In this document: positions 45,521-57,379 of the stretch, in pieces | How the letters are laid out: every line of letters begins with the position of its first letter | How positions within the stretch are numbered: the stretch's first letter is position 1 | Assembly (NCBI GenBank): GCA_030765065.1 | Contig: CM060990.1 | Location: 459,814,321 to 459,878,320 of the forward strand | DNA: 64,000 nucleotides | Reading direction: 5' to 3' | Source of the DNA: Deroplatys truncata | Taxonomy: Eukaryota > Arthropoda > Insecta > Mantodea > Mantidae | Translations under genes and position numbers: made by a program | The notes under the pieces: model-generated | Told to the model about the DNA's origin: nothing | Databases searched by the model: none | The model's input: the letters and a program-made list of their open reading frames with translations, nothing else

Positions 45521-45698
45521 CTAAAAACAAAGTTATTTATGTAAAAAATGTGCATATATTTTTATTTGAATTAAACCTATGTAATAGATTGAGCTAATTA
45601 ATCTTTCCTAATTTCTGGTTAGATTTAATCAGCAAAAGTTTGACTCTGCAAGGTTCTGCTTTGTAATTTTAACACACCTGTATGAAAAATGTGCTCAC

Positions 45699-45882
45699 CG
45701 CTGTTTCAGCCTTTGGTGGTTCTGGGGATGCCTGCTGTTTAGACATGTGTAAATGATGCATCATTGCTTGCAATCGATCCCTTTCTTTCTGTAGCTGCAG
45801 TTCTAGCTGAGAAACTACCTGCATTTGAACACGAGCCTGTGCAGTAGACCTGTCATCTAATGTGTGTTCTGTGTTTAGGTGC
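45699..45882 (-). CDS. FoxP: FoxP exon: end of zinc finger and leucine zipper
   Basis: The acceptor CAG precedes 45882 and the donor GTGAGC follows 45699. The exon enters with the last base of a split codon and leaves in phase 0. It encodes the last zinc-finger residues (HLNTEH), then [16 protein letters not shown] and a leucine-zipper helix with [20 protein letters not shown], the hallmark dimerisation segment of FoxP proteins. The tail, rich in Q, P and E, is the usual variable linker. The ORF reads beyond the donor into intron, which is a shadow and not coding. Confidence 0.92.
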
Positions 45883-47925
45883 CTGAAGAAGAAAGAATGC
45901 ATTTGTTGTTAAATATGTTTACATAGCATCCTTTAGTTATGACAGTTTTGCTATGAATGCTTGGTCTTTAATTTTTATTGAGTTTTTCACTATAGGAGAA
46001 ATAAAATAACTGAAATTATACAGGTGTAAGAGAATGTAGTGCTGAAAACTTTGGGGGTTTATGGAAGTGTATTTGTAATAAATTGATTCATTAAGCATCT
46101 CTCTATGTTGACTATTTTCTATAACTCAACGGAACAACACTTTGGTTTTCCTTTACATTGCTGGCACGTGACGAGCATTTAACAACACACAGTTGTTTAT
46201 GTCCATGGTGAATGGCGAATGTCTACATGTATGAGAAGGAACTTTTTCCTATTGAGCTTGGCCGGACAAACAGGCTATAAGCTCACAGTCTCGACTTTGA
46301 CCCTCGTCTACATGTAAGGGGGGCCTGGTGTGTGGTATGACTGAATTTGCCTGTCTCTACTTTAGGCGATAATTTCACACCGACAATCAAAGCACAAAAA
46401 AAAAAACCTGCAACTGCACATCGCTAGCATAATATTTTCTACAGTTGGTTTTCTATGTGTCCGCATGCTTCTCAGCGACAAATCCAAGGTACGCGCAGAC
46501 GTTTAAACATGTGCGGATCTGTCCATACGGAATCCATTGTAGCAAACATCCGTCACTGGAGCTCGTCCACCATACCAATTTTACTGTTGTATACCACCAT
46601 GTTGGTGATGTGGCCCCATAGAAAAAAATCTAAATGGTTTAAATGCCGCCTCCGAGCCGATCAATGAATGGATCCATTTCGCCCTATCCATCGCTGTGGA
46701 TAATTATCTTCGAGATGATCATGTATACTTCCGTGCATAAAAATGGCCCATTGCCCCAGATCGCCATAGTGTTTTTTCTCTCAGTAAGGTTTCCACCTTC
46801 ATGTGACGAACTTCTGACTTCGCCCGACCGATATCAGCTCTCTATGTAACTGTCCTGAAAAAATTTAGGGGCATACAAACTAAGCAATGAACGAACTTTA
46901 TAACCTATGTGGAATAAGGTGTGGTAGGATACCAACTCTATGAAAGAGTTTCGCTACGATTGGTACACAAGGAAAGCCTAAACAGATTACAATATAATTC
47001 GGCCTTCTAGAGGAAGGGGTGAAGAATTGTTTGCATGTGAGGTTAAACTGGAGCACAGCTACGACATTTACTACATATACCAGCGACATGGAGACGAAGG
47101 TTAAATTTGTTGCCACTAGTAAACGGCAATAAGAAAATCGGCATTAAGAAAGCGGTACTTTAGCATGAAAATATAAGGCTTAAGTTATGTTACCCCTCGG
47201 CAGTTAGGGCACACTTTGTGGGAGGCAAAGTACGCTGTGAGTCTGGTGACTAGAATTATACTGGACAAACAGAGGTGGTCACGCGGGTACTACGTGGGGC
47301 TATGTTTTGTCAGTAGCAACATAAACCGCTACGTTTCATTATGGACGACATTTTATGCATTTAAGTACACATGTCGGCTTATGAGCGGTATAGCATCATG
47401 AGGAAAATACATGCTCATCCTTGTTTGATGTGGTACGTTTTCGAGATACTGTGGTAGATCCTCCCGAAGAAAAGCTAATAGCTAGCACACATCAAACGAG
47501 CGGGAAATAGCGTTCCTTGGGATTCTTTACAGCACTAGGCGACATGCGCGTCAGCGTCCCCGCGTCAGCGCTGTCATTCGCCGGTGGGCGGGGTTAGAGC
47601 TGAAAGACGGGCAACCGTCTTTATATCTCTCCCAAGCCTTCTTTCTGTTGCCCAGTTGCCTACAAGCCATAAGGTGTGATGACGTTACGTTTTATTGCTG
47701 TACGTCCTTAGTATGGCATCACAGAATTTTACATTATAAAAAAGCATTTATATTTTCGAGTGTTACATTACTAAGAGAAATTAAGGGAAAGTGCAACGAC
47801 ATTTCCAGGTGCTCCCGTTCCAAGTAGGATCACTATATTACACCTCGTAAAAAAGTTTAGATAAAGGGGTCAGTTCAGAATAAACGTGGAAAGAGAAACC
47901 GTGGAAAATGAGGAACTGAGGAAAA
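45883..47925. other. FoxP upstream intron, less AT-rich, unrecognised
   Basis: From about 46100 the base composition becomes more balanced than in other introns. A GC-rich patch at 47530-47600 repeats GCGTCAGCG twice. The stretch may be the body of an unrecognised DNA transposon adjoining the transposase relic that begins near 47930, but no terminal repeat was found. Confidence 0.35.
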
Positions 47926-47929
47926 GCCC

Positions 47930-48620
47930 GATGTGATGGGAGAAAGATTAGAACATTTTCATCGAAAACCTCTCCAACGCTTATCACAAGAAACGGATAT
48001 TTCGAAAATCACAGCATATAGAGCCACTAAAATTCTTAAATTTAATTCCTACAGAGTGACAATAGTCCATGAGCCTGCAGATAATGCCAGTCGTTTGAAT
48101 TTTTGTAACTGGGTTGTACAAGGTATTGCTGATGGTTATGAATGCTACATTTATTATATGCACAGATGAAGCATGGTTTCACTTACATGGCCATGCTTGT
48201 ATAACGCAAAATAAAAGATACTGAAAATCCTCATCTCATTCACGAAACTCCTTTACATAAGAGAAAGTTCTCGTATGGTGTGCCATAACTGCACATATTT
48301 GTTTACGAGTCAGAGTGTTTATTTTAAGCTGGATTCCGCAACTGCCCATTCAGCAGTCGAAACATTAAATTTAATAATGGAAATATTCTAGCAGAGGACT
48401 ATGGCCCAGGTCCCCCAATTTGTTGGCCTGTGCTCTCTATTTATGGATAAATCTAAAAAAATAAGGCATACAGAGACAATCCGCACACAATCCGTGAGTT
48501 AAAGGACAGTATTATGCGAGAAATCGGCAGAATTACAGCAGACGAACTTGCACGTGTAAATGCCAATTTCCTTCGGAGATGTCAGAATATGTTGCAGTAG
48601 ATGGACATCATTTTCAACAC
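47930..48620 (+). pseudogene. Tc1/mariner-superfamily transposase relic
   Basis: The pieces are in order but several frames. DISKITAYRATKIL is helix-turn-helix-like. LNFCNWVVQGIADG follows. A first catalytic block, TDEAWFHLHGHA, lies near 48165-48200, then ENPHLIHETPLH. The C-terminal part near 48480-48600 reads TIRELKDSIMREIGRITADE, then RRCQNML. It is related to the relic at 59.3-60.4 kb (shared RRCQ-x-C/M end and ENP block). No terminal repeats were found. Confidence 0.65.
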
Positions 48621-49196
48621 CTTCTGCACTTAAGGTTAGTATACAATATGAAAACCATATTTTTAATAGCTGACTGTAGCGGACCCCGTTCATCGCAATG
48701 AGAGCCCTGGCGAACTGCATATGGCTTAATGACAGCCCATGTATGGATATTATGAAGTTTAATACACCAACCCTTGTACAACAGAATTCATCTGTGGCTA
48801 ATACCTGGGAAGATAAACGTGGATTTCGTGTTGTTTCGTTTAGAAATTATGTAGAGAACCCCCTTCTTGGTGGAAAATCCTCTTCACGCAGGTGTTGTAC
48901 ACGTTGCATGTGATATACGTGCAGACGTTCCTCACACAATGCACGATGCACTGTCCAACGAAACACACGATATTTCGTTCAACATTGCGTATGCTGCTCT
49001 CAGGTTACTGCTGGATGATGTTCAGAACATACTCTTCAGCTTGTGATACTTCGGACCCCATTTCGACAAGAAGGCAAAACACTACCAATTTCTCGTAAGA
49101 GCCGGAATGCAGTTACGAACGTTCTTCTCAGCGATAAGGGAATATTTCCCTATACAATCCGACGGCAGCCTCCGAATTCCAGCGGGCTTTCCCGTT

Positions 49197-50375
49197 AGAT
49201 TAGATTAGATTGGATTGCATTCTGCGAGTTCACTAGCAGCCATAAAGGCTTTGTGAACATAGAACATGTCAAGGAAATGTACAAAAATTACATATAAACA
49301 TAAATATTACACAGAATTTAGAACATTTGGAATAAAATAAAGACATTATATACAAAATGAAACAAATCAGGTGTAATTTTGTACAACATCGAATACCTCC
49401 TTACCGTTATAAGGTTAACATTATATTTATAGACAAGAACAGTTATTTTAACTTTCACTAGGCTTGTACCGTTGTTCGTCTCGTCATTTTGTTCTATGTG
49501 GTTTGTAATGCATAGCATTTACTGTCACTTCTTAATATACATACATTTAACTAGTTTCATTAATTCTAGAGCAGGCATTTGGAAAACTGGTAATTGTCAT
49601 TAATATTTACTAATAGTACTTAGAGAGCTATATATGCATTATCATCAGGATAATTTGTCATTCAGATAATATTGTACAGAATAATATGCTTTTGAGCATA
49701 GGTACTCTTTAACAGCAGTTTTAAAGACATTGAAATTGTCAACTTTTCCCTTAAGATCATTAGGGAGAGTATTAAATATTTTTATGGTCTCATAATATAC
49801 ACCTTTCTGGAAGCAAGAAAGCTTTGCACTGGGATGATGGATGTTGCCCTTTTGTCTAGTGTTTATCTCATGAATTTCCATGTTTGTAATAAACGTGGTT
49901 CGATTGCGTACGTAGAATTTTAAGATTGAAAATGTGTACATGCAAGGTAGGGTTAATATCTTCAGTCTTCTAAAAAGATGTTTGCAAGAGAGTCTGATAT
50001 GGGTGCTGGAAATTATTCTTATAACCTTCTTTTGCATGAGGAATATTCGTTTACTTTCTACCGAGTTTCCCCAAAATAATATTCCATATGCAATGATAAG
50101 AGTTGAAATATGCATAGCATACTAATTTAAGCGTATCTATAGAACTGACATTTGCCAGTGCTCGGATAGCATAACAGGCAGAACTGCGTTTGGGTAAGAT
50201 ATACGTAATGTGAACTTTCCAATCTGAATATCTGTCTACTTGGAGGCCCAGAAATTTAATGTTGTCTTCTAGTAACATGTCATTAATACCAATTTCTATT
50301 GGAGTGTGTGGTGATTGATGATAACATCTACGTATTCCTGCGTGGAGAAGCTTATTATTCTTCACAGAGGACAAA
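49197..50375 (-). pseudogene. Jockey-like LINE, truncated reverse-transcriptase 3' end
   Basis: Two overlapping minus-strand frames (50374-50051 and 50115-49645) give the C-terminal region of a non-LTR reverse transcriptase. FLGLQVDRYSDWKVHI, the fingers-to-thumb LGLxxDxxLxW-type motif, and SYHCIWNIILG come first; then YGILFWGNSVESKRIFLMQK, SCKHLFRRLKILTLP and LSCFQKGVYYETIKIFNTLP. The 3' end is a run of ATCTA repeats (plus strand TTAGATTAGATTAGATTGG at about 49197), a typical LINE tail. One frameshift near 50080 is seen. 5'-truncated and inactive. Confidence 0.85.
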
Positions 50376-50475
50376 CTCTGCGCTACCTATTAGCCGGAAG
50401 AACACAAATGCTTCATTTTCACCACAGCGATAATTTTCGGTTAGTGCACTAATTTTCGGTAGTTGCCCCACATCG

Positions 50476-50866
50476 ACCTTCGTAAGAATGCTGATATGTT
50501 GTGCTTGTGAAGGGGTGACAACCACGTGACACGCTCGAACTGTTCCTTACCACCCAAATGTACTACTAAAGGCTAAAATATGCGCGTTTTATAAAGTGTT
50601 GCCTTGATGCTGCAAAACTGTTGCAGATGAAAACCGGCCTGCGCCTATATTATATACCACCTTCGCATATATTACATATGACCTTCGTAAGAATGCTGAT
50701 ATGTTGTGCTGTGTGAAGGGGTGGCAACCACGTGACACCCTCGAACTGATCTTTATCACCCGAATGTACTACCAAATGCAAAAATATGCGCGTTTTATAA
50801 AGTGTTGCCTTGATGTTGCAAAACTGTTGCAGATGAAAACCGGTCTGCACCTATATTATATACGAG
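50476..50866. repeat. 205-bp tandem duplication
   Basis: ACCTTCGTAAGAATGCTGAT starts at 50476 and again at 50681, and similarity continues through GATGAAAACCGG and CTATATTATATA at the ends near 50660 and 50866. The right copy abuts the mariner at 50863. Confidence 0.88.
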
Positions 50867-51079
50867 CTGTGTCCAAAGAAACATCGAACTTTTGAAATGG
50901 CAAATCAACCGGCACAGGGAGCGCGCTGCGGCTACTGAGAACACCTAGCGGCAGGTTTAGACAACAAACTGTAATTTGCCTCATTTCGCTATGATCGAGT
51001 TGCCGAGCTATAGCCACTTAGTGAGCACGTGCACAAGCTGTTCATCGGATTAGTGACAATGAAAGAGCTTGAAGAACAA

Positions 51080-51138
<59 letters not shown>

Positions 51139-51754
51139 ATTTGTTACAACTTTAGCAAAACTTTTACAGGGCAAACGGTCTTCTTGTCCAAAACAAGCAC
51201 GCATGTGTCGATTAAAGACCAAGGTGATGTTGGTTGTGTTTTTTGACTGCAAAGGCATTGTATATCAGGCATTTGTTCCACGTAGTTAGACGGTAAAAAG
51301 TAAGTCTACCGGAATTTTAGCGCGTTTGAGGAACGCTATGCGCAGGAGAGGCCTGATTGAAACCAGACCTAAGTGTTGCATTATGACAATGCGCCCGCTT
51401 ACGCCTCGCTCCTTGTCCACAGTTATCTGACAAAACATCAGACTCCCGTTGTGCCCCAATCACCCTATTTTCCGTACCTAGCCCCAGTAGACTTTCTCCT
51501 GTTTTCCAAACTTAAAACCACGTTTAAAGGACGTTGTTTCCAAACCATTAAGGAGATTCAGAACAATGCGACAAGAGACCTGCGCGCCATCCCAGAAAAT
51601 GCGTTCCATAAGGCTTTCCAAAAATGGAAGAAACGTTGGGAACGGTGTATTGCCAGCAGAGGAGATTACTTTGAGGGGGGCGGTGCTTAAAATGTTGTAC
51701 AATAAGCAATAAATATGTTATAGAAAAGTTCGGTCTTACTTTGAACACACCTCG
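50863..51754 (+). mobile_element. Internally deleted mariner, 892 bp
   Basis: Imperfect inverted termini, CGAGCTGTGTCCAAAGAAAC at the left and the complement of GAACACACCTCG at the right, are flanked by TA dinucleotides (50861-50862 and 51755-51756), the usual mariner target. An ORF at 51373-51690 encodes the transposase C-terminus: HYDNAPAYASLLV with the second catalytic Asp, then PYLAPVDFLLFSKLKT with the third, and GDYFEGGGA at the end. The N-terminal half is missing or unreadable. A (GT)n run lies inside. Confidence 0.85.
51079..51135. repeat. (GT)n microsatellite inside the mariner
   Basis: About 27 GT units. Confidence 0.96.
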
Positions 51755-52154
51755 TAAATAGCATTCCCTGCCATCCATAATGTTTTCCGCACTATATCCC
51801 CTTAGACCTGCGTACTATCGCCCCTCATGCAGCAGTGCTATCCAGCACTAAGGGGAATGTCTTTTGATGAGACTAAGCATTTTGTACCTAATAAATACTC
51901 TGGAATAAATTCTGAGCATTAGTGTTGTCACTTACATTGGTATCTCCAGCAATTTAAAATTGAGATGGAAGACAATAATATTTATAATGAAAGAAAATCC
52001 GCAAATACATTATGTCATTAATTAATTTTGAAGATTTAGAAGCTAGTAACAGTGATGTGTCATAATTTAAAATAAAGAGAGTTGAAGGTTGTCACACTAC
52101 ATCACTAAAATGTTCTTACTTGAACGCGTTTCGGGAGACGGTTTGGGCCCATCG

Positions 52155-52530
52155 TCAGCATGTTTTCAACTGAGTTTGCCGGTTATTGTCTGGTGAATGT
52201 GTGTGGCTAGTGGTGTTCTCTGGTGCTGGGCTGATGAACCTCCAAAGGCTGCTGGGTGGCGGCAGTTCGAAATTCATTAGGTGATTCCTGTGTTTGACGA
52301 TATGTATTTTTTCCCAGATGTCCAATTCACTGCTGCTGTTGATCGATTTTAAGAGTTTTGTGTTCGGAGTGATATCATGGTTTGAAGACCAGAAATGATG
52401 TGCTACTGCTGATTTATCTGGCTGCTTTTGGTAATTGCTTCTCATATGCTCTTTAAGTCTTATTTCAAGATTTCTTTTTGGTTCTTCCTATGTATACCAG
52501 GTTACAGTCATTACAAACAATTTGATATAT
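52155..52530 (-). pseudogene. Penelope GIY-YIG C-terminal fragment, left arm
   Basis: The minus-strand frame matches the last 95 or so residues of the right-arm ORF (QKQPDKSAVAHHFWSSNHDI and onwards to LKTC) with few changes. Upstream to 52530 the nuclease start can be read with a frameshift near 52470 before the 1.69-kb insertion. Confidence 0.8.
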
Positions 52531-52531
52531 A

Positions 52532-54220
52532 AACTAGTCCCGGGCATCCTTTCCCCAACCGGCTTCAAAGTGAACGGAAAGCTTTGAAGCCTGACCATAA
52601 ACCCATCAGTAAACGATTAGTAGGGTCTTCCCATCCCTTAAACACAACACGTGGTCCTTTCTCCAGCTTTCCAAAGCAAAGCGTTGTTGCCGGTTTTAGC
52701 AGCTGTGACTGTTCGCTCGTGCTTTTCTTCCATGTTCAGCTAAGCTTCTATATTACTTCTTCAGAGAAGTTATATAGTGTTTTACTTAGTGCAGTTTTGT
52801 AAGTTTAGCAGTGTTTAATAGTTATTAGCGTTTAATAGTTTAATTAAGATGTGGAGACCTTGGGAAACGAACCAAGTTGATGCCCCTCCGGTCGCACCAG
52901 CAAGTGACCCTCTGCCGAATATCAGTAATGCCAAGACCACGAAGAAAAGGGCTACAAAAACTGAATAAGCAAAGCCAGATTTTTATGTGTAATGTTCAAG
53001 AACATGTAGAAAAGAACCTTTTATGTGGAAAAATGTTTGTTATTGTTTTGAATTTCTCAAAAACAGCTTAACGATTTTAGTAAAATACCGCAAGTTTAAG
53101 ATATTTGCAGGAAAAATAAAATTTGTATCATGAATTTTATATTCTGGGAATAACTTGTAAAATTTTCCTCGTTCTCAACTTGTTGTATTACTGGTAAATT
53201 CTAAGAGAGAGACAAAATCTTACTCTGCGTAAAATGCAATCTCGGTAAAGGACAAATTTTAGGTCAAATTGTGTTAACCATTTCCGAGAAATTTTTTGTT
53301 GTTGGTTTGAATTTTGAAATACAAGTTGGAAGTCTCTGTTTGTATTTTCCTCGTGGTCATGCTAAGAGCATGGAATTTCAAAGTCATCATATAGTCATCT
53401 GTATTTTAAAAATCTGACTATCGCTTTAGCCTATGTATCCTTATATTTACAACGATATGTGCAATGAAATTTTATCTTATTATTTAAGAAGTAAATAGAA
53501 TAAGCTTTTGTGAAAGTAGTTTGTAGAAGAGTGAGTAGAGATAATCTTGTGAATATAATACATAAGATTTTTTTTTTATTTTCTTTCTTTTGCCTTCGTA
53601 TTTTTACTTATCCTGCATTTTATAATAAAGCTATTCATTTAAGTAAACAGAAGATGTCATGCTTATAAATCTTACACCTTAAACAATACACAACTTCTTG
53701 TATTAGCTTTATATTAATAAAACATTGTTGTGATACAAGTGATAAAAAACTTTTTACCATAGCTCCCCGCACAGCATAATCAAAAATGATGCTTTGATTT
53801 GGGAGTAAGAGTTCCTTTCAAAATAAATTAATATTTATGTATTTTAATTATTTAATGATAGTCCAACAATGTATAGTTTATTCGGAACATGTTTCTAAGT
53901 TTCTCTCGGATATGTTAACATGCATTTCTATTCTTGTAGCGCAGTATATTAGTTCAGATCATTCATTAGTTCAGTTATATTTTAAAGCGTTTGCAACTTA
54001 AATGTAATTACTATGCGATTCATAGTTATTTGCATAGTTATTTTGTGTGTAAAGCAAGCAGACAAACTGCATGATTGTATTCTGTACATTTGGCAACAAC
54101 GCGCATATGCACATGGATGTCACTAAGATTTTATGGTGCTTGCGGTTAGGGAGGGTAGGGAACAAGTGTTTGGCTACTGCACAAAGGTCGCCGCTTGGGG
54201 ATCCGAAGGCTGCGATGACC
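52532..54220. mobile_element. 1.69-kb insertion inside the left Penelope arm
   Basis: The left arm matches the right arm on either side of this block and not within it. Only a 3-bp ATA repeat is seen at the junctions. The insertion begins AACTAGTCCCGGGCATCC and ends GCTGCGATGACC. No gene was recognised; the class is unknown. Confidence 0.6.
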
Positions 54221-54738
54221 ATACCAGCTGATTTATCGTTGGGGATAGGATCTTTTGCATAGCAGTTTCTGTATATTCTGGTTATTCTGTGGAGACAGGG
54301 TGATGTTGTATGTCTTGAAAATCCTTTGAAATTTATGATGTGTCCAAGGGTGATAAGTGAATTTTCTATATGCTTGTGGTTTTTGTTGACTGAGTAAAGT
54401 AGTCCTTTGTTGGATGTATTTCTGCCTTTCAAACTAATTTATCTTCTTATCTATTGTTTTTTTCTGATACCCATTCATAGTGGCTATGTGGATATGTGTT
54501 GGTATTCTTTCTGGTATTCCTCTTTCTCCAATGGTATATGTACTAACCTGTTTGTAATACTATTTAAAATTGCATGTTTGTGGCTTGTAGGATTGTAGCT
54601 ATTGTTTTTAATATAATTTTCTGTGTGAGTTGGTTTTCTGTAAATGCCGAACTTTAGTTTGTTGTGTGCATTATTTCTGATGATCCTGATGTCTAGGTGA
54701 GGTAATTGGCCATTTTCTTCTTTTTCTATTGTGAATTT

Positions 54739-55604
54739 AATAGAAAAAGAAGAAAATGGCCAATTACCTTACCTAGACATCAGGATCATCAGAAATAATG
54801 CACACAATAAACTAACGTTTGGCATTTACAGAAAATTATATTAAAAACAATAGCACAATCCTACAAGCCACAAACATGCAATTTTAAATAGTATTACAAA
54901 CAGGTTAGTACATATACCAATGGAGAAAGAGGAATACCAGAAATAATACCAACACATTATCAACATAGCCACTATGAATGGATACCAGAAAAAAACAATA
55001 GATAAGAAGATAAAAAAGTTTGAAAGACAGAAATACATCCAACAAAGGACTACTTTACTCAGGCAACAAAAACCACAAGCATATAGAAAATTCACTTATC
55101 ACCCTTGGACACATCATAAATTTCAAAGGATTTTCAAGAAATACAACATCACCCTGTCTCCACAGAATAACCACAATATACAGAAACTACTATGCAAAAG
55201 ATCCTATCCCCAACGATAAAGCAGCTGGTATATATCAAATTGTTTGTAATGACTGTAACCTGGTATACATAGGAAGAACCAAAAGAAATCTTGAAATAAG
55301 ACTTAAAGAGCATATGAGAAGCATTTACCAAAAGCAGCCAGATAAATCAGCAGTAGCACATCATTTCTGGTCTTCAAACCATGATATCACTCCGAACACA
55401 AAGCTCTTAAAATGGATCAACAGCAGCAATGAATTGGACATCTGGGAAAAAATACATATCGTCAAACACAGGAATCACCTAATGAATTTCGAACTGCCGC
55501 CACCCAGCAGCCTTTGGAGGTTCATCAGCCCAGCACCAGAGAACACCACTAGCCACACACATTCACCAGACAATAACCGGCAAACTCAGTTGAAAACATG
55601 CTGA
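54739..55604 (+). CDS. Penelope reverse-transcriptase end and GIY-YIG endonuclease, right arm
   Basis: The clear open frame is 55020-55604; upstream to 54739 the thumb region of the reverse transcriptase is readable with shifts (FTIEKEENGQLPYLDI, FGIYRK). The nuclease has its signature GIYQIVCNDCNLVYIGRTKR, then LEIRLKEH, followed by HHFWSSNHDI and a Pro/Ser-rich end. This domain nicks the target during Penelope-like retrotransposition. The 5' truncation removes the catalytic palm, so it is not autonomous. Confidence 0.82.
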
Positions 55605-55702
55605 CGATGGGAGCAAACCGTCTCCCGAAACGCGTTCAAGTAAGAACATTTTAGTGATGTAGTGTGACAACCTTCAACTCTCTTTATTTTACATTATGTC
55701 AT

Positions 55703-56900
55703 GTTATACATATAATTTACATCAAATATTGATTGTTTCTGATCCAATGCACTCATGTGGGCTTAATGTCAATATTGAAAAGTTAAAAAAATACCTACAT
55801 GCAGTAACGTTTTAAAAATCTGTACAAATGTACACGTAAGAAAAAGAAAATATAAATTGCTAATATCTGCTTACCTATTTGTTTGTTGATCAGATCAAAT
55901 GTTTTTAAATGTATTTAGAAAATACTGCCAATCCTAGCACGGAAATCAAAATAAGTGATGCAGAAATGTGTTGCTTAATACATTAAAGCCATAAAAATAT
56001 TGGGGGATGCATTCGCATGCGACACACCCATGGTTAATTACTCTTTAAGTCTAAATATAAAAGATGGATATCATTCAAGCTTTAATTAATTTTATTCGCT
56101 GTATTTAAACATAATGAAGCAAGCTAATGTATTAGTTACCTGTTTACTGCATTAGTGGGGGTAAAATTTAAAGTACTTCAGTACTGATATAGTGAAGTAA
56201 CTTCGTAAGGTAAATGCAAGTGTTTATTTAGTTAAAACGCACTATCAAACTCAATTACTGTACATTACACAGTACCTACATTGCATAATTTCTTTCACTT
56301 CTTTTCCTCAATGGAAAATAAATACAAACGCAAAGTAGAAGACACTTATAAGCAGATATTAAATATGATTAAATTGAAAAGTACAATCCAATCGTGACTT
56401 GTAGATATATTTCTGCAGGTTCAGTTCTTCAGTTTAAGAACATTATAAGTATTTTAAAATAAGGATTTTAATTTAATGCTAATAGTAAAAAATAATAAAC
56501 ACCCAGTACACTTTTCCTAGTATACTTCTGTAAAGTTTCACATAACGTTTATTATTTCTTTCTTTCTTCTTTACCATGACTATTCACAAACACACAGTAT
56601 ATTATAAATGCCGGTTCAGGCTCAAAGGATTTGCTGACAGGTGTAATAACATGTGTAATACATGTGTAAATGCATGTAAACATATGTAATACTCGTATAA
56701 ACAAGGTAATTAGCAACATAAGATAAAGATGTTCGTTAAGTTCTGCAAAACGTTGTACACCCGGGGAAGGTTACGCAATATGTTATTGTTTTGTCGAACG
56801 TTGTGTGTTACGTGATAGGTGACTGTTGTTATCATCAAGCTAATAACCTTTTTCTTGAAATAATATTGTGAATAAGAATGTTAATAAAATTAATAAATTT
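55703..56900. other. Intronic or intergenic, no gene seen
   Basis: AT-rich sequence with no recognised repeat or coding motif. Confidence 0.5.
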
Positions 56901-56913
56901 TAAAATGTTAATA

Positions 56914-57372
56914 CATAAAATGACTAAATTCCAACAAATTTTTGGAATAATAAATAAAACTTTGAAAGATAATACGCGAAAGGAAATAAAGCTGCAATTT
57001 TATGAGACGACAGTACAAGCTTTATTATATGGAAGCGAATCGTGGAACTTAAAACAGAGGGATAAAAGTAAGATACAGAGCGCCGAAAAGAGACTTCTGC
57101 GGGGCGTGGAAGGTTGTACAAGAAGGTACCTAATAAGAAATTTACATATACGGAAGAATTACAAATACTATATGACTTACATGAGCAGATTGAAGAAAAT
57201 AAAAGTAACTGGAAGAACACATGAAGAAAATGAGTGAAGATAGAATTCTCAAGATCGTACATAGTTGTACACTTCAAGGCAGAAAAGATATCGGCCGCCC
57301 AAGGAAGAGATGGGAGTGATGGAGTGAGGACGGAACAGGCTCTAGGCCTGACCCCTGGAATGTAGAAGAAGA
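56914..57372 (+). pseudogene. LINE reverse-transcriptase C-terminal fragment
   Basis: Plus-strand frames read KFQQIFGIINKTLKDNTRKE, then ALLYGSESWNLKQRDKSKIQ and SAEKRLLRGVEGCTRR, the post-polymerase region common in insect non-LTR retroelements. After a frameshift near 57140 they continue with RRD or RRP-type GRPKKRW-like sequence near 57290-57320 and an EQALGLTPGM end near 57350. Truncated 5'; no tail repeat defined. Confidence 0.75.
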
Positions 57373-57379
57373 GTGTTGG

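Larger units (their letters stand above)
5360..45882 (-). other. FoxP: FoxP gene, partial (six exons spread over 40 kb)
   Basis: Six exons on the minus strand, each bounded by AG and GT with compatible phases, read in order as parts of a forkhead-box P transcription factor: leucine zipper, linker, two small inserts, and the first two thirds of the forkhead DNA-binding domain. FoxP proteins are nuclear repressors that dimerise through the zipper and bind DNA through the forkhead. The zinc-finger exon expected before the zipper and the forkhead end expected after 5360 were not found, so the gene is open at both ends. The intron between the exons ending at 40646 and starting at 6361 is about 34 kb and contains the whole Polinton. 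The identification rests on motifs I recognise, not on an alignment. Confidence 0.9.
52019..55690. mobile_element. Penelope-like element, inverted 5'-to-5' partial dimer
   Basis: Two 3' parts of one Penelope-like retroelement face away from each other: left arm 52069-54730 (minus) and right arm 54739-55690 (plus), around an 8-bp spacer GTGAATTT. The arms are near-identical except for a 1.69-kb insertion in the left arm (about 52532-54220). A 12-bp direct repeat, ACATTATGTCAT, at 52007-52018 and 55691-55702, is a candidate target duplication. Both arms end with the same TTCCCGAAACGCGTTCAAGT-type sequence. Confidence 0.83.

Noticed and set aside
56878..57237. A host gene at 56.9-57.2 kb
   Set aside because: The conserved segment is the post-polymerase region of LINE reverse transcriptases and it is frameshifted downstream.
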